Source of the DNA: Rotaria socialis
Taxonomy: Eukaryota > Rotifera > Eurotatoria > Philodinida > Philodinidae
DNA: 64,000 bases
Assembly: GCA_905331475.1 (NCBI GenBank)
Contig: CAJNYU010000213.1
Span: 1-64,000 of the forward strand
Direction of reading: 5' to 3'
In this document: in pieces, positions 11,401 through 23,920 of the stretch
Position numbering within the stretch: position 1 is the stretch's first letter
Layout: every line of letters begins with the position of its first letter
Program-made: the position numbers and the translations under genes
Notes under the pieces: model-generated
Told to the model about the DNA's origin: nothing
Databases searched by the model: none
Seen by the model: only the letters and a program-made list of their open reading frames with translations

Positions 11401-13259
11401 TATCCATTCAAGTCATAAAATGATACTCAATCCTTTTAGATATTGATCTAGAAATATTATTTTCGACTGAAACCCATCCGACTTTGTTCGAGATCATCAT
11501 TCAAAATCTTGTCCGTACCGCCTAGTGAGCATTATAAAAGTGAAAACAATGTAAATCAATCAGTTGAGGATCTATCTCTATCATTTGTTTTACGAAAGAT
11601 GGTTTAATACTGCATAGAAATTTCTTTTAATTATATAATTATAAATACACTCTTTCAAACTAACTTTGAACGATTTTAAATCGGCTTATAATCACTATTG
11701 GTTACAGATAAGTTTTATTTTATTCGCTTTTAATTTAACTGAAACTAATATCATTGTAGATTTACAATAGAAACATACTCGATAAAACACTAGCGAAATT
11801 AACATCAGTGCAATGAATTCATATTGATTGCTTTTATCCGTTGTACACTTCAATCTTATCATATTATATATTGATGGTAATTTAATGAACTAACTTTTGT
11901 CTTATCAGAATTATCGTTGCGAACAAGTGATACTCCCCTACTAATAGTCGTACAATGCTTAACCTTTTATTTTCATCGTACGGAGTCACTGATAAAATAT
12001 TCATTTTTCATTGAAAAATAATGAAATGAAATTTAATAAGATTACGTTTTGTTTATCTAAGAAAAACATACTTGAGTATATGCATGAAATATTTTGAGAA
12101 TTTGTTTCTGTATAAGTGCTGATTGATCTGAATCATTATGAGTAAATAATTGCATAAAACGTTGATGAAGAAGAGGTAAAACAACAAGCATAACATCATC
12201 TATTGAACCTCGATCTTCCGTTTTTTTGTACCTGAATTTTAATATGAAAATAAACATTGCTATTTTATTATTATAATCAATTGAATACGTACTCATAATG
12301 TTGTACAAGTGTATAAAAAATAAGAAGAGCACTTTCGCATGCATCAATATTATCAGTGGAAAGACACGTATGAATTTGATTTATAAACTGTGGCCATTTA
12401 GATGGGAAGTCATTTTTTATCATTGTACCTGCCGTTGTTATTAATTGGCATCTAATTCAAACAAAATAGAAATTCAAATTAATCGATATTTATTAACAGA
12501 CGAAAATCACTGATTGAACGATAGGATTTCTATCATCTTTAGTGTATACAGTAGGGTCAAGAGAGCTTCTTTTTATCTATTCAAAATTTTACAAAAAGAA
12601 AACGATAGAAAAAAATCTGACTAAACTTTTTCGATTTATTTTAGCTAAATAATTAAACGTTTCTTTTCTTCTTTCTATTTAATCAATTTGAAAAGATTTC
12701 TTTTAATTCAATAACAACAAAAAGTAATGTTTCAAGTATTGATATAAATTACCTCAATGGATCTTTAGTGCGTATAACAGCATCAATAATAACATTTCGT
12801 AGGTAGTCTTTATCAGGATCAGAAATAACAAATAATTTTTGACTATTATCACCGGCTGATTTAGAAACATTAGCTGCATTAACTAGTGTCATTACATCTG
12901 AATTCGTTGTTCCTTTTAATTCATTGTAATCAGACCAATAAGTATTAATATGATTTTTCAAATAGATTGCTCCTAAAAGAAGAGAAACCCATGTAACTCA
13001 TCATTAAATAAAATGATGAACGTTTATTTTTACCAGCTTGTCTAGCTCCCATATCACATTGACCACTGAGAATAATTTGAACAAGACATGGGATAAAACC
13101 ATTACTTTTACAGATCTAAATATAACCAAAGAAACACCAGGTGCTTTAAAATCTTACAAAGGAAGAAGAACCTACTTGAGAAAGTTTTTCTTCGGCTTGT
13201 TGGCGTAATTGAGGTGAAAGCGTAGCTTTAAGTGTTTCGACTACTGGTGCAAGATCCAT
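5422..13259 (-). CDS. IPO7: Importin-7/8 (RanGTP-dependent nuclear import receptor)
   Basis: Importin-beta family receptor that carries cargo such as ribosomal proteins and histone H1 into the nucleus and releases it on RanGTP. Nineteen exons can be joined (high to low): 13259-13176, 13115-13034, 12972-12753, 12451-12293, 12231-12072, 11298-11114, 11053-10971, 10911-10809, 10755-10610, 9777-9020, 8256-8190, 8137-8012, 7942-7845, 7130-7038, 6983-6554, 6489-6422, 5934-5766, 5710-5594, 5519-5422. All phases agree and the sum is 3246 nt, or 1081 residues, against about 1038 in human IPO7. Diagnostic blocks are ARQAGAIYLKN near the N-terminus, EDDRPEQPWWKCKKWA, LRARACYALRNFS, LPVKVEAAMAL, the acidic stretch before DLESYST, and the final GGYNFS...FNFGSS tail. 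Two donors read GTTGC (5593 and 11113). Only the junction at 5710 has a weak acceptor. Confidence 0.95.
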
Positions 13260-14196
13260 TTTAATGAATTGTCTTATATATATATAACTCTTGAAAAATC
13301 ATACAAAACAATAGAAGACAAGAAAATAATTATATAATTAAGAGACAACAGAAGAAGGATATTAAATCAAGTTTAAAAACTTCCTCTACAGAGGCATACA
13401 GACAACGAATAGTTCAAAGTAAGATAAACGAGCCAATAAAATCAAATTAATAGTCCTCTAAAGTTTTCATTTGGAATTAAATTACCTTTTTAAATCATCA
13501 ATAAATTAATTTTCAATCATTACAATAAAAATTTTCATGTTACTAGATGTCGCTTTTAAAGAACAAAGCTTTCACGCCAGCTGTTCTTATTCGATGTTCG
13601 ATTAGTTTTTTTTTATTTTGTGATCTTTACAATTGTTTATGTCTATTCAACGTCGCCACTAGCTAAATAGAGGAAGAGGACGAAAATCGAAAAGTGTGTA
13701 GTAATATTTTGTTGTTGTTATTGTTTTTAAATAGCAAAAATACTTTATTTGCGTAAGGACGATAGAGTTCCTGATTTTGTTGAATGCTTTTTTCTCAATG
13801 ATTCACTATAACGCATATTACAAAAAAAAACGACATCTCTGCATAACCATTAAAATACTTTTTGGTGATTCAGATGCATTTATGTGCTAGAACTAATGAT
13901 AATTGTTCGGTGTCTTTTTTTTCTTTCTTTTTTCTTCGATAGTTTGCGCACTAGTCATACGAATATATATATATGCTAGTGCACGCACTTTTTTTTGTTT
14001 GGCGATCTCCTACACGAGCACCTTCCTCTATCTTTTTGTTGCTTCTTTACTTATCTAACCTGTTCTGTTCTGTTGTTGGTATGTTTTTTTTCTTTTTACT
14101 TCTAGATTGTTAACTCCGAGCCAACATTTTATTGCCTTCTTTTTTTTATTAATAATAAGTAAAACGAATTCTTACATATTCACTTAAACAGAACAA
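13260..14196. other. Divergent intergenic/promoter region
   Basis: This 0.94-kb gap lies between the start codons of the importin (minus) and profilin (plus), so it must contain both promoters unless distal 5' exons exist. It is AT-rich with long T tracts (about 13900-13935 and 14080-14150). I see no TATA box or other element that I can assign with confidence. Confidence 0.5.
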
Positions 14197-14681
14197 ATGT
14201 CAGGCTGGGATCAATACATCACGAATTTGACAAGTCAAGGTATTACACATGCTGGAATCTTTGGTGCTGATGGATCACGTTGGGCTGCATCACCAAATTT
14301 TCCGGTTGGTTTATTCATTTCGTTTTTTTATTCATTATATTTTTATTATTTTATGATTTATTTTTATTTTCTAGTCAATCGATAATCTTAAAGATGAATT
14401 ACCGAAAGCTTTTTCTCTACAACCATCAGGCATTGTAGTGGATCGTGAAAAATACATTTACATTCGTAACGATGGTACTTTTGCTGTCTTTCGAAAAGGT
14501 GCTGATGGAATGGCTATTGTTAAATTAAATCAAGGTAAGTACTAAAAATAAAACGAAAAAACATGCTTCTAAGTGTTTCAATTTAGCTTATATTATTTCA
14601 ATCGGTATCAATCAAAAGCCTGAAATCTTAGTGGGAAAAACGAACAAGATTGGTGAATATTTAAAGTCTTGCGGCTATTAG
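14197..14681 (+). CDS. Profilin
   Basis: Small actin-monomer and poly-proline binding protein that controls actin polymerisation in the cytoplasm. Three exons: 14197-14304, 14375-14534 and 14587-14681, with introns of 70 and 52 nt, giving 363 nt and 120 residues, slightly shorter than most animal profilins (about 126-140). The N-terminal helix MSGWDQYITNL carries the Trp of the poly-proline site. The strand pair IVVDREKYIYIRNDGTFAVF and the terminal helix ending KIGEYLKSCGY match the fold. The first exon is open until 14385 if unspliced, but only the spliced form restores the profilin core. It is transcribed away from the importin gene. Confidence 0.93.
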
Positions 14682-16934
14682 TTAGAATCAAAGATGTTTT
14701 TTTTTCGTCCGGCATATCATCTCATCATTAGCGTGAAAAAAGAAACATTCTTATTTGTGTGATTCATCATATTTGTTCCTTTTTCTTTTATGTTAGTCAA
14801 TGCTCTTTTTTTTTCTTCTATCTTCTACTATTACTTCATCATCTTATTCTTAAACAGCACACTTTTATAACAAACAAAAAACGATTGATCTAATCATGAT
14901 TCTTTTTCTTTGTTTCTTTCTATCACCAGTACTTAGCGCATGAAAAACAATCATAATTTTTTAATTCGATACATTTTACTGTTCGTTTAAATCATTATAT
15001 GTGAATGTACGCGCGCTAATCATCGCCAAAACAAAGCAACTATACGTATATATTTATTTAACTTTATTGTTTCCTAACAGCTCTATATCTGTGTTGCTGA
15101 TGTAGCTGAGTGAAGGGCAAGGTGAGTAAAGTTGTTTTTTTTACTGATAATAACGAACGAAAAACTAACAAATGGTATGTGAAGGTTAACAATGTCGAAA
15201 AAACGTACGTTTATTTATTACAAAGTGTTGAAGCACGTTATGTTGTTGACAAGGAGAAGAAAACGATGCTTTATAATAGTTTCTCAAGTTTTAACGAAGT
15301 CTCAAACACTGTAATGTGAAAATGTTTTGAAATATTTCAGAAAATTAAAGACGAAATAGACAGTAGAATTCATAATTTATATAATGCTGAGAAATATATG
15401 AACACGACACTTAAATAAATAGACGATAAAAAAATTCAATATTTTCCAGTTTGTTCTAATCGATTCGTCTCGGTTTTTTCTCGATATCAAAACTAATATC
15501 ATTCATTGTGGGTGAATAAATGGTAACTTGATCGCAGATAAACAGCCAGTGTAATCTAGTAAGTTATATCTTAGGATTTGATATGTACTACTTTGAAAAT
15601 ACATGTCATTGACGTCAAATATATTTTATTTACTTGAAGTAAAGAGCAATTTTGATCTACTACGATTCTTTTCACTTGGAGCTCGGCAGCATATCGAAGA
15701 AGAAATAATTATACGCTCTATTACTAAGGACGAATATTCACGGCGTTAGAAGAATTGCATATCATCTTAAGGAAAAATAGCCGTATTGAAAGAGTACATA
15801 ATGATAGGCTAACAATCTTAAACCGCAGACTTGATATTGAGAATAAATATTAGATATAATAATTTTTTTCTAAATAAACAGTTTCACAGAGACGACTGTT
15901 CTCGTTGGATTACCTAACAAAAATAATGCTTATGTTTAAAAAAAAATCAAATTTATAGACATACTAACGGTAAAAATACTTCAGGGTAATAATATTTCTA
16001 TCTACTAGTCTTGTGATGATAGCAAAATACAGAAAAATTGTGAAAACCCATAAGCAGGTATTAGCCTGTTTAATCGAGGTAAACTCAAATTATTGGACAA
16101 TTATTTTCTTTCGTCAAATTATTTCTAATCTAGTGTATTTATGTACTGAGCCTATTGTGTATGGTTGATAATGTTGTTTCTTTATAAATGATTTAAGAAT
16201 ACTTTGAATAAAAAATGCTTTCAGACATTTATACGATTGATTCTCAGTTTACTTTGATTGAATGGTGCTTGCAAGAAGATCAACAGCAATGTATGTCAAT
16301 TAACAAGATAATCATACATCGGTACTTTCGTCATACACTTAGGTACGGTTACTCATCGCTATGAAAATAGTTTTAAAAATAAATGTAGAAGCATGACTGA
16401 TTGATGTTTATGATGAATAAGCTATAAAATATATTTATCATACAAAATCAAATGTTTTGTCAGCAGTAAAATTCTCTCACACAACTGATATTGGCTGTTT
16501 TGAAAGCTTGTTAATCTTGCCCAATGAAGCTATCACAAAAAATACATTTATAAGGCGGCATCAAAATCGAGATCAATTCAATAATATAGTTTCAGGGTGA
16601 ATTTCCAAGCTTCTCTGACCTCATATTTATTTCAGTAGCTCATCAGATATTTCTGAGCAATCAAATGTACGAATAATAAAGGTTTTCTATCGATGTATAA
16701 CTTTGTTTGTCTTAGAATACAAATCCTTGTTAATATCGAATAATTTGATTTCATATTATTTCTTTTTTTTTGTCACCCTGGGCATTTTGAAACTTTTTAG
16801 ATAGCGAAGAAAATCTGTAGCTTAGTTAAATGAAACTAGTATGATGATAGAATCACCTTGAATCGAATACCATTATTTTTGTACATCGATGACCTCTGTT
16901 TTTCACTTGTAACAACAGTGATTTATCTACTGTA
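14682..16934. other. Intergenic, no supported gene
   Basis: AT-rich sequence between profilin and the foldback element. The open frame at 15110-15319 starts at GTG, has no recognisable domain and no splicing partner I could justify, so I leave it out. Confidence 0.5.
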
Positions 16935-17955
16935 TGGGCAGGGTGGCCGGTGCCCACCCGAAAATAAACAGTTGATTTCATAAAAGTAACGGGTGGCCCA
17001 TCAAGAATGGCGGTCTCATTATTTACTCAATATGTTTTTTGCTCTTCATGAATTTGAACAGAACATTTTCCCAAAAGATTGAGCATTCAATTCTCTACAA
17101 ACTCATGTGTAAAAGATTTTTTAAAACTACAAAATGGCCAAGTACTAAAACGAAGAAAAAAGATTAAAAAATCTTCAACTTTCAAGCTAAACAAACATTA
17201 ACATTTGGAGCATGTTTCGATAATTTAACCGCAGGCTTAACTTACGGGAGAAACATTTTCTGGTATTTTCTAGTACGCTCTTTTCGATATCTTTGAAAAA
17301 CATTTCTTTAAAAGTGGTCTTCGTCTATTAAATCGATATTTTCTGAAAACTCGTCCATAAGGCCTTAATTTCGGTTTACAAGAAAGTCTACTGCAAACGA
17401 AACTTTGGAACACGTATACAGGAGTGTAGTCGAGTATGTTGGCTTTCAAAGAAAAAAAAATCGTCAAAAAATAACACTTTTTAAGTGAATGGGATACATT
17501 TTAGTGCAAGCATCAAAACATGACATGACAGTTGTGTTTTTTAGAAAAAGCGAAAAAATTGATGCAGATTTTTTTACTCATTTTGTAATGAAAAAAAAAT
17601 TAGAAGACATGAATCTTGCCCAGAATCTGATGCTCTTTAACATGGTAGACTGAGCTTTTTTGTAGATCCTCACATGGCAAGCAAATTTTCGAAAAAAAAC
17701 GGATTTAGTGCTTGAAAGTTGAAGATTATTCGACCTTTTTTCTTCGTTTTAGTACTTAGCCATTTTGTAGTTTAAAAAATCTTTTACATGTGAGTTTGTA
17801 GAGAATTGAATGCTCAATCTTTTGGGAAAACGTTCAGTTCAAGTCCATGAAGAGCAAAAAAGATATTGAGTAAATAATGAGACCGCCATTTTTTAAGGGC
17901 CACCGGTTACTATATGATAACAAATTTTCTGGCCAGCAGCCGCTCACCGGGAAAA
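16935..17955. mobile_element. Foldback element with about 250-bp inverted arms
   Basis: The left arm (about 16935-17187) and right arm (about 17710-17955) are imperfect reverse complements. Matching blocks include GGCGGTCTCATTATTTACTC, CCCAAAAGATTGAGCATTC and AATCTTCAACTTTCAAGC. The roughly 520-bp centre (17188-17709) has only short open frames. The outermost bases (GGTGGCC...) are diverged, so the exact ends and any target duplication are uncertain. The structure is that of a foldback or long-TIR non-autonomous transposon. Confidence 0.75.
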
Positions 17956-18883
17956 TGAAACCTAGATAAAATACTGCACTTGTATGTATTTATTATGTAA
18001 GTATATCACATTTCTGTTCTATTAATTTATTTAACGTTTTTAAAAGGTTAAATATAATCAAGAACACATAAATCCATTGCAAGAAATTGAAGATTCTCAT
18101 TTATATCTAAGTGAGAAGTTAATTTTAACCGTTTCATATCGGAAATTTACATATCTAATTGTAGTTATGCAATAATTACACTCGAACACTTCGAGATTAA
18201 CAGAAAATTTACACATATTGAAATTTTCTTACTGAAAATGCGATATAAAAAGATCTATTCAAAGTAGTATCTAGAAATTTCTTGAGTAATTGGATTCAAT
18301 CTTCTTCATGTGCGACATCACCGTTACCTATACTCAATGAGAATAATCACGAAACATTCAAACTAACTACAAAACACGAACACCAAAATCAAATATTTAC
18401 TAGAATATTGGACGCATCGGTTTCACAATCCTAACATAATCATTATTATGTAATGACTGCTGAAGGTCACTGTGATCGTCTTTATTCTGGAATGAACTGT
18501 TTAGATTCAATTGAAAAAAAAGAAATCAAAAATTTATTATAATCGAATACTAGCGCCCTCTGTGTCAAGCAATGTCAATAGAAAAAGCATGCATTTACAT
18601 TATGAAACGCAATTTTTATTCGTACTCATCAACTCAAGCGAAACCAATCAATAAGCACCATTATAATTATGAAGCGCAACAGTCATTGAGTGACGACGTG
18701 TAAGGTAAATATTTCTTTTCAAGGAATTAAAATCATTGAGAGAAAAAAAAATATTTTTTTTTTATAAAAGTTAAAATCTGTGACTAATACTACATTTCTT
18801 TTGCAATATTGTTGTAGATGTTAATAATCAACCCTTAGTTATACTCATTTCAATATATTAGCAATCATATTAACAAAAGATAA
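17956..18883. other. Intergenic region upstream of ARL1
   Basis: No gene is seen. It should contain the ARL1 promoter and 5' UTR; runs of A and T at 18740-18765 are the only notable features. Confidence 0.4.
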
Positions 18884-19490
18884 ATGGGTAATTTATTAGG
18901 CTATTTTACTGGCTTATTCGGAAGTAAAGAACGACGTATACTAATATTGGGTCTCGATGGAGCAGGCAAAACAACAATACTCTATCGTCTTCAAGTCAGT
19001 GAAGTTGTTACAACCATTCCAACCATTGGCTTCAATGTTGAAACAGTACAATATAAAAATTTAAAATTTCAAGTTTGGGATCTTGGTAATTAGAAAAGAT
19101 CATTTTTATTTTTTCTAAAGGATGTATATATTCATTTTATTTTATTCAGGTGGCCAAACATCAATTCGTCCCTATTGGCGTTGTTATTATTCAAATACTG
19201 ATGCTATTATATACGTGGTTGATTCCATGGATCGTGATCGTATTGGCATATCAAAACATGAACTTGTGTCAATGCTTGAAGAAGAAGAACTTAAAAATGC
19301 TGTCTTATGTGTATTCGCAAATAAACAAGATCTTGAAGGTTGTATGAGTGTAAGTGATGTAGCAAATGCACTTGGTTTAACATCGTTAAAAAATCGAAAA
19401 TATCAAATATTTAAAACATCAGCAATTAAAGGTACTGGATTAAATGAAGCTATGGACTGGCTAGCAAATTCCTTACAGCAAAAGAAATAA
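18884..19490 (+). CDS. ARL1: ADP-ribosylation factor-like GTPase 1
   Basis: Two exons, 18884-19085 and 19150-19490 (64-nt intron), give 180 residues, matching ARL1 of other animals. Gly2 after the start Met is the N-myristoylation site. Visible motifs are P-loop GLDGAGKTT, switch [12 protein letters not shown], switch [19 protein letters not shown] (split by the intron at the glycines), NKQD for guanine specificity and TSAIKG for G5. ARL1 acts at the trans-Golgi, recruiting GRIP-domain golgins. Residues such as [15 protein letters not shown] favour ARL1 over ARF1. The second-exon open frame upstream of 19150 is intronic. Confidence 0.96.
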
Positions 19491-21428
19491 AACTTATGAC
19501 ATTCTATAAATACAAAAGGACACTTGTTTTTTTTAGGCCAATTTATACGTCTTGGTTTTTTTACTAATACAACAGACTAAATGATATTTCTTTTAATTGT
19601 TTCTTACATATATTCATTTCGTTTCTTTTTTCTTTACTGTTTTTCGGATTATACACAATGTAAACATACGTTAAGTACTTGTTCACTGTCGTTGTTTTGT
19701 TTTTGTTCAAATTATTATAAAATAAAACAAAAAATGGTCGTGTTTACAACTTGTAGATCATTAGCGTTCTTAGAGTCATTTTTCTGGAAAAGATTAATCA
19801 TAATTTTTTTTTCTAATTAATCTCCGTTGTGAAAGAAAATAAATAACAGAAAATATATTGAATTTCGTTCAATGTTGTTCTATTATTTTCTTTGATGTTT
19901 ATATTATTTCGTCCGAATGAATACCATCGAGTACTGATTTGTTTGACTTACTTGTTCCGAAAAAAGCTATAGACATAATTGCGATGACTGTCTGTTTTAG
20001 TCCGTGAAATACAAAATGGTGTGTTATGAAAGTTTGAACTGACTTTTTCCTTGAGAAAGAGTAAATTTGGATAGATTTCAGTCAAATCAATTGTAAAATC
20101 GAACTAGTTTAGAATTGTTACGAATCGTCAAGTCATGACTTTGACTAACCATGAACGCAAAATATGTGTCTTGCAAGAAAATTAAAACTAAGAATAAATC
20201 TCAGCCGATTCTGCCCTTGATATTGAATGAATGACTAGAAATATACTAATATGAGAATAATATTCATATAACGAAGTTTCAAAAAAAAGACCAAGGTGAC
20301 AAGAAACAGAAATCTCTAAGTAGAAAATGATGTTACTTCAAATGCCATTGATTATTTACTGGTTAAACAAGTTCTTTTGTTATGCTTCACAATCTAAACC
20401 ATATCTAAAGAAAATAAATGCCATTTAATACTCGATCATTATATTGCTATCAACTGTATATGGCACTATGAAAGCAAATATTTATACTCCATCAACCAAA
20501 TGTCAATGGACAACTATTTATGACCGAAAACTACGTGCAAAAAAACAATATACCATATTGATTTATCAGTCTCGACAACAAAACCTAAAGTTATAGACAA
20601 CTAATAATTCACGTGCCAATTATTATACACAGGTACAAACATGCAAATCTCTATGGAAATTCGCTTGAATACTGGCAATACCTGATTGTTTTCGAAGTTT
20701 GATCTTTTGGTTTATATACATAGTTCACTTCAACTTATATTTCCTTCGTAAAATGCTGCTGGAGAATTGGTTCACGTAATAAAATAAATTTCATAAACAT
20801 GGAAGATAGGATTGAATTGATTTGTTTTTCTCAATCGTAAAACTGTTTATGTGTATCTAAGAGACTATTCTTCTTGATCATCGGATCGCCAATGAATCTT
20901 TTAGTTTTTTGATACTAGATGATTGAAATAGCTCTCAATTCGATCAAACTTCTATAAACATGTATTGTTACCTTAGAAATATTTAACTTTTAGTACTTTT
21001 CACTTCAATTCTCCTTTGGAAAATATGCGGATAAATTCGAATCATAATATGAAAAACTATCCGCATATTTTAAAGTTCCTTTCAATATTATGTCAAAAGC
21101 ATTCCTAATTTATTCGCTGTTTGAAGGTGTCATAGAAATATCACTGGTGATGAATAAAATATGCTAATGGTGGCCAGAAAGAAAGTCTTTTTAATGTATT
21201 GATCTGAACCATATGACATCCTATGTTGTGGTTTATCAGTATCCATATTGTCAAAGGAAGTCATATCTATTTTTAATAGGCTAATTGATAGAGAAATAAA
21301 ATAAACAAAAGAAGCAAAAACATTTAGGATACGTGTGAAATGGAAATAATAAAAAAATGGCTAATTCTAATAATCTGAAACAATCTAACATATACATGAA
21401 AATGAAAATGAAAAAGAAAATAGCATCT
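19491..21428. other. Intergenic between ARL1 and the zinc-finger gene
   Basis: Contains a candidate polyadenylation signal AATAAA at 19838-19843 for ARL1 and a small hairpin at 21013-21075 (arms AAAATATGCGGATA and TATCCGCATATTTT). No coding gene is supported; the short frame at 19581-19820 lies in the probable 3' UTR. Confidence 0.5.
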
Positions 21429-22014
21429 TTAAGTTTTATTTTTCTTGTTTCTCAGCATTTGATCACAACGACCTAATTGGCAAGCCTCACATAATTTACT
21501 TTCATGAGGACCTTCAATATTGATAACTTTATTGTAGTCGTTTTTTGGTTTTTCTGGTCGTTGTTTGCCATAAAAGCAGCAACCAATGCTTTCGTACAGT
21601 TTTTCTAGAGTTAAATTTATCCAGTCAACTTCGAATTCTGGATCTGCAAAACTGAGTTTTCTTCCGTCACATTTTTTACATTTTTGTCCATAAAATCGTA
21701 GTAGAGCTGTTCCTATTGGTTCATCATAATTAGGATAATATAAGGTAATTTTGGCTTTTGCTGATGCCCATCCATTTGAACATTTTGGGCAATGAAATCT
21801 ACAAGAGAGAAAAAACCAAGGAACCCGCATTAACAGCATTCATTAAATAGAATCATAATTTATACCTGGCATATCCAGTTCGGTCCATGACGCGTTTATT
21901 TTGCAGTCGCCGATTTTGACTGCTATCATGTCTATACACACAACGTAATGCCCATTTGTCAGGATAGCTTTCAAACACATCCTCGAATAGACTTTGCCAT
22001 TCAATCAGTGACAT
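21429..22014 (-). CDS. 3CxxC-type zinc-finger protein (receptor-transporting-protein-like)
   Basis: Two exons, 22014-21866 and 21798-21429, joined across a 67-nt intron, give 172 residues. The spliced product begins MSLIEWQSLFEDVFESY and reads through RTGYARFHCPKCSNGWASA. Three CxxC pairs (CPKC, CKKC, CEAC) and the spacing of the first two around a beta-rich LYYPNYDEPIGTALLRFYGQ block fit the zf-3CxxC domain. In vertebrates this domain occurs in RTP/REEP-associated proteins that help odorant and taste receptors reach the surface. No transmembrane segment is seen here, unlike mammalian RTPs, so the role is open. Confidence 0.8.
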
Positions 22015-22186
22015 TTTGTTTATAAACTTCTTCTTGTCTTGTTAATGAAACTGCGATTTTCATATGCTATATACTTGCGTATATAAATGTTTTCTTTTAT
22101 TACCCATTATGGATTTTTTTCCAGTGTGGGCAAGTGACGAACGAATAAAATTTTTAAACCAAGTGACTAATGATAATGATGCGCGA

Positions 22187-22517
22187 CCTGGTGAATCTAA
22201 GATAAAATGCGCTCTTTGACATACACACAACTTTGATTGGATAGATTTTTTACACAATATTTTCTAGTTTTTTCTATGTCTTAATCTGAAATGTGTTTTG
22301 AATGAAACACTATGGTTCCTGAGAAAAATGCAAAACATCTAAACAGAGAACACCATGAGTCTCTCGCATACAGTAAGTTTCTCAGAAATCATCGCGTTTC
22401 ACTCAAAACGCATTTCAAATTAATAAGACATAGAATAAACTAGACAATATTGTGTAACAAATCTATCCAATCAAATTTGTGTGTATGTCAAAGTGCATTT
22501 TATCTTAGATTCACCAG
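22187..22517. mobile_element. 330-bp palindromic (foldback) element
   Basis: The arms 22187-22331 and about 22374-22517 are near-identical reverse complements. Shared blocks include CTGGTGAATCTAAGATAAAA, TTTGACATACACACAA and TTTCTCAG. The spacer is only about 50 nt. It lies just upstream of the zinc-finger gene, which reads away from it, so it may sit in that gene's promoter region. No target duplication was identified. Confidence 0.75.
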
Positions 22518-23920
22518 ACAACGAATCATAATAGATTCGTTTGAATCTTTTATTTGTCAATCAGACATATAAGATGAAAATGTTTATCAGTTTGAAGACT
22601 ATCAAAAAATGTCTCCTGTTCAACTGATAAAAGGATTATAATTGAAAGATGTGACGCAATCATGTTACTCTAGACTCGTATGGAATTGTGTCAATATTTA
22701 TCTCTTTTCTTACATAAACAGTTTTCATATCGAAGTCAGATGTTGAAATAGAATCACAAAAAAAAAATGTTATTGAAATTTACGATAATTCTCGAATTTT
22801 CAGGGACTCGCTCTATATATATTTGATAACATTTCAGTCTTTAGAACAAAATACGATTAATATTTTAAATAGAAAGAATCAACTTTTATTTAGAAGTACT
22901 ATATTGAATTACGTCGTTAATTATGAAGTATGCTTTCTGCGTTTGGATCTATATGCATGTATTCTGTACTCGATCTAATACATCAAAATATACATGGCCT
23001 ATTCTCAAAATAATCGTTGACAGATTTTGATAAGACAATTCTCAAGTTGTTCATCGATATTCATGTACACATTACCATACAATAAGTAAGTGCGATAATT
23101 AACAATAAACTCCCTTTTTTTCTCAATACTGTACTGGAGACATTTTCATTATTATCATTCGTTCGTTGCTTCTTTTTTTCGTTTTAGCTATTAGATCTTG
23201 AAAGCAAAGCAAACGTGTTTATATGATAAAGTAAGAGAGAAAGAAAGAAAAAAAGAGACGACGCTATCGAGAACGGACTCGTTTTTATTTCCCTACATAC
23301 GAGGCAACGTGAAATTGACTATGTTTTCAAAGTATATATACATGTCTATTTGTTATTTTCACTTCAATTTGTATTTGAAGTGAAATATTCGATATGATAG
23401 GTAGCTGAGAAATTCACTTGACCATTTAAATTGTTGTTATATTCCTTTTGCAAACTTCTCCTAGCACATATTTTTCATCCACTATTTTATCAGGTCGTAA
23501 AAGATGTACCGAAGGGCTACATAGAAAAATCGACTACGAAAAACATAAGAACTATAATATTACTGTTCTTTTATCAGTTTTTTTTGTTATTATAAGACCC
23601 TTTTGATGATATTGTGATTATCACTTACACCTTGCCCTTGGTGTGATTCTCTCTCATGCTTTTTTTGTTCCCGTGTATACGCTTGATTTTTATTCTCATA
23701 AAAGAAAAGTAAAAAAATTATAGAAGTATTCGTGATACCAGTACATTTTACTTATATTTTTTAAATATCTTAACGAAGTTACACTTTGATAAGAGAACAA
23801 AATGCGAAATGCGCAGCGCGAAGAAAAAAAACGTTTATTTGATGCTGAGAAATAGGCTTAGTATATTCATTCGTCTTTTAACTTTTCAGAAGACACATAC
23901 ATTCCACCAAAGCCCTCAAT
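22518..23920. other. Intergenic upstream of S-adenosylmethionine synthetase
   Basis: No gene is supported. A TTTTCAG at 23883-23889 could be the acceptor of a 5' UTR intron just ahead of the synthetase start codon. The frame at 23198-23383 has no recognisable domain. Confidence 0.4.

Noticed and set aside
15061-15420. Candidate downstream profilin exon(s), including the 15110-15319 frame
   Set aside because: The exon at 14587-14681 gives a complete profilin C-terminus; later candidates hit stops in every phase or lack similarity.
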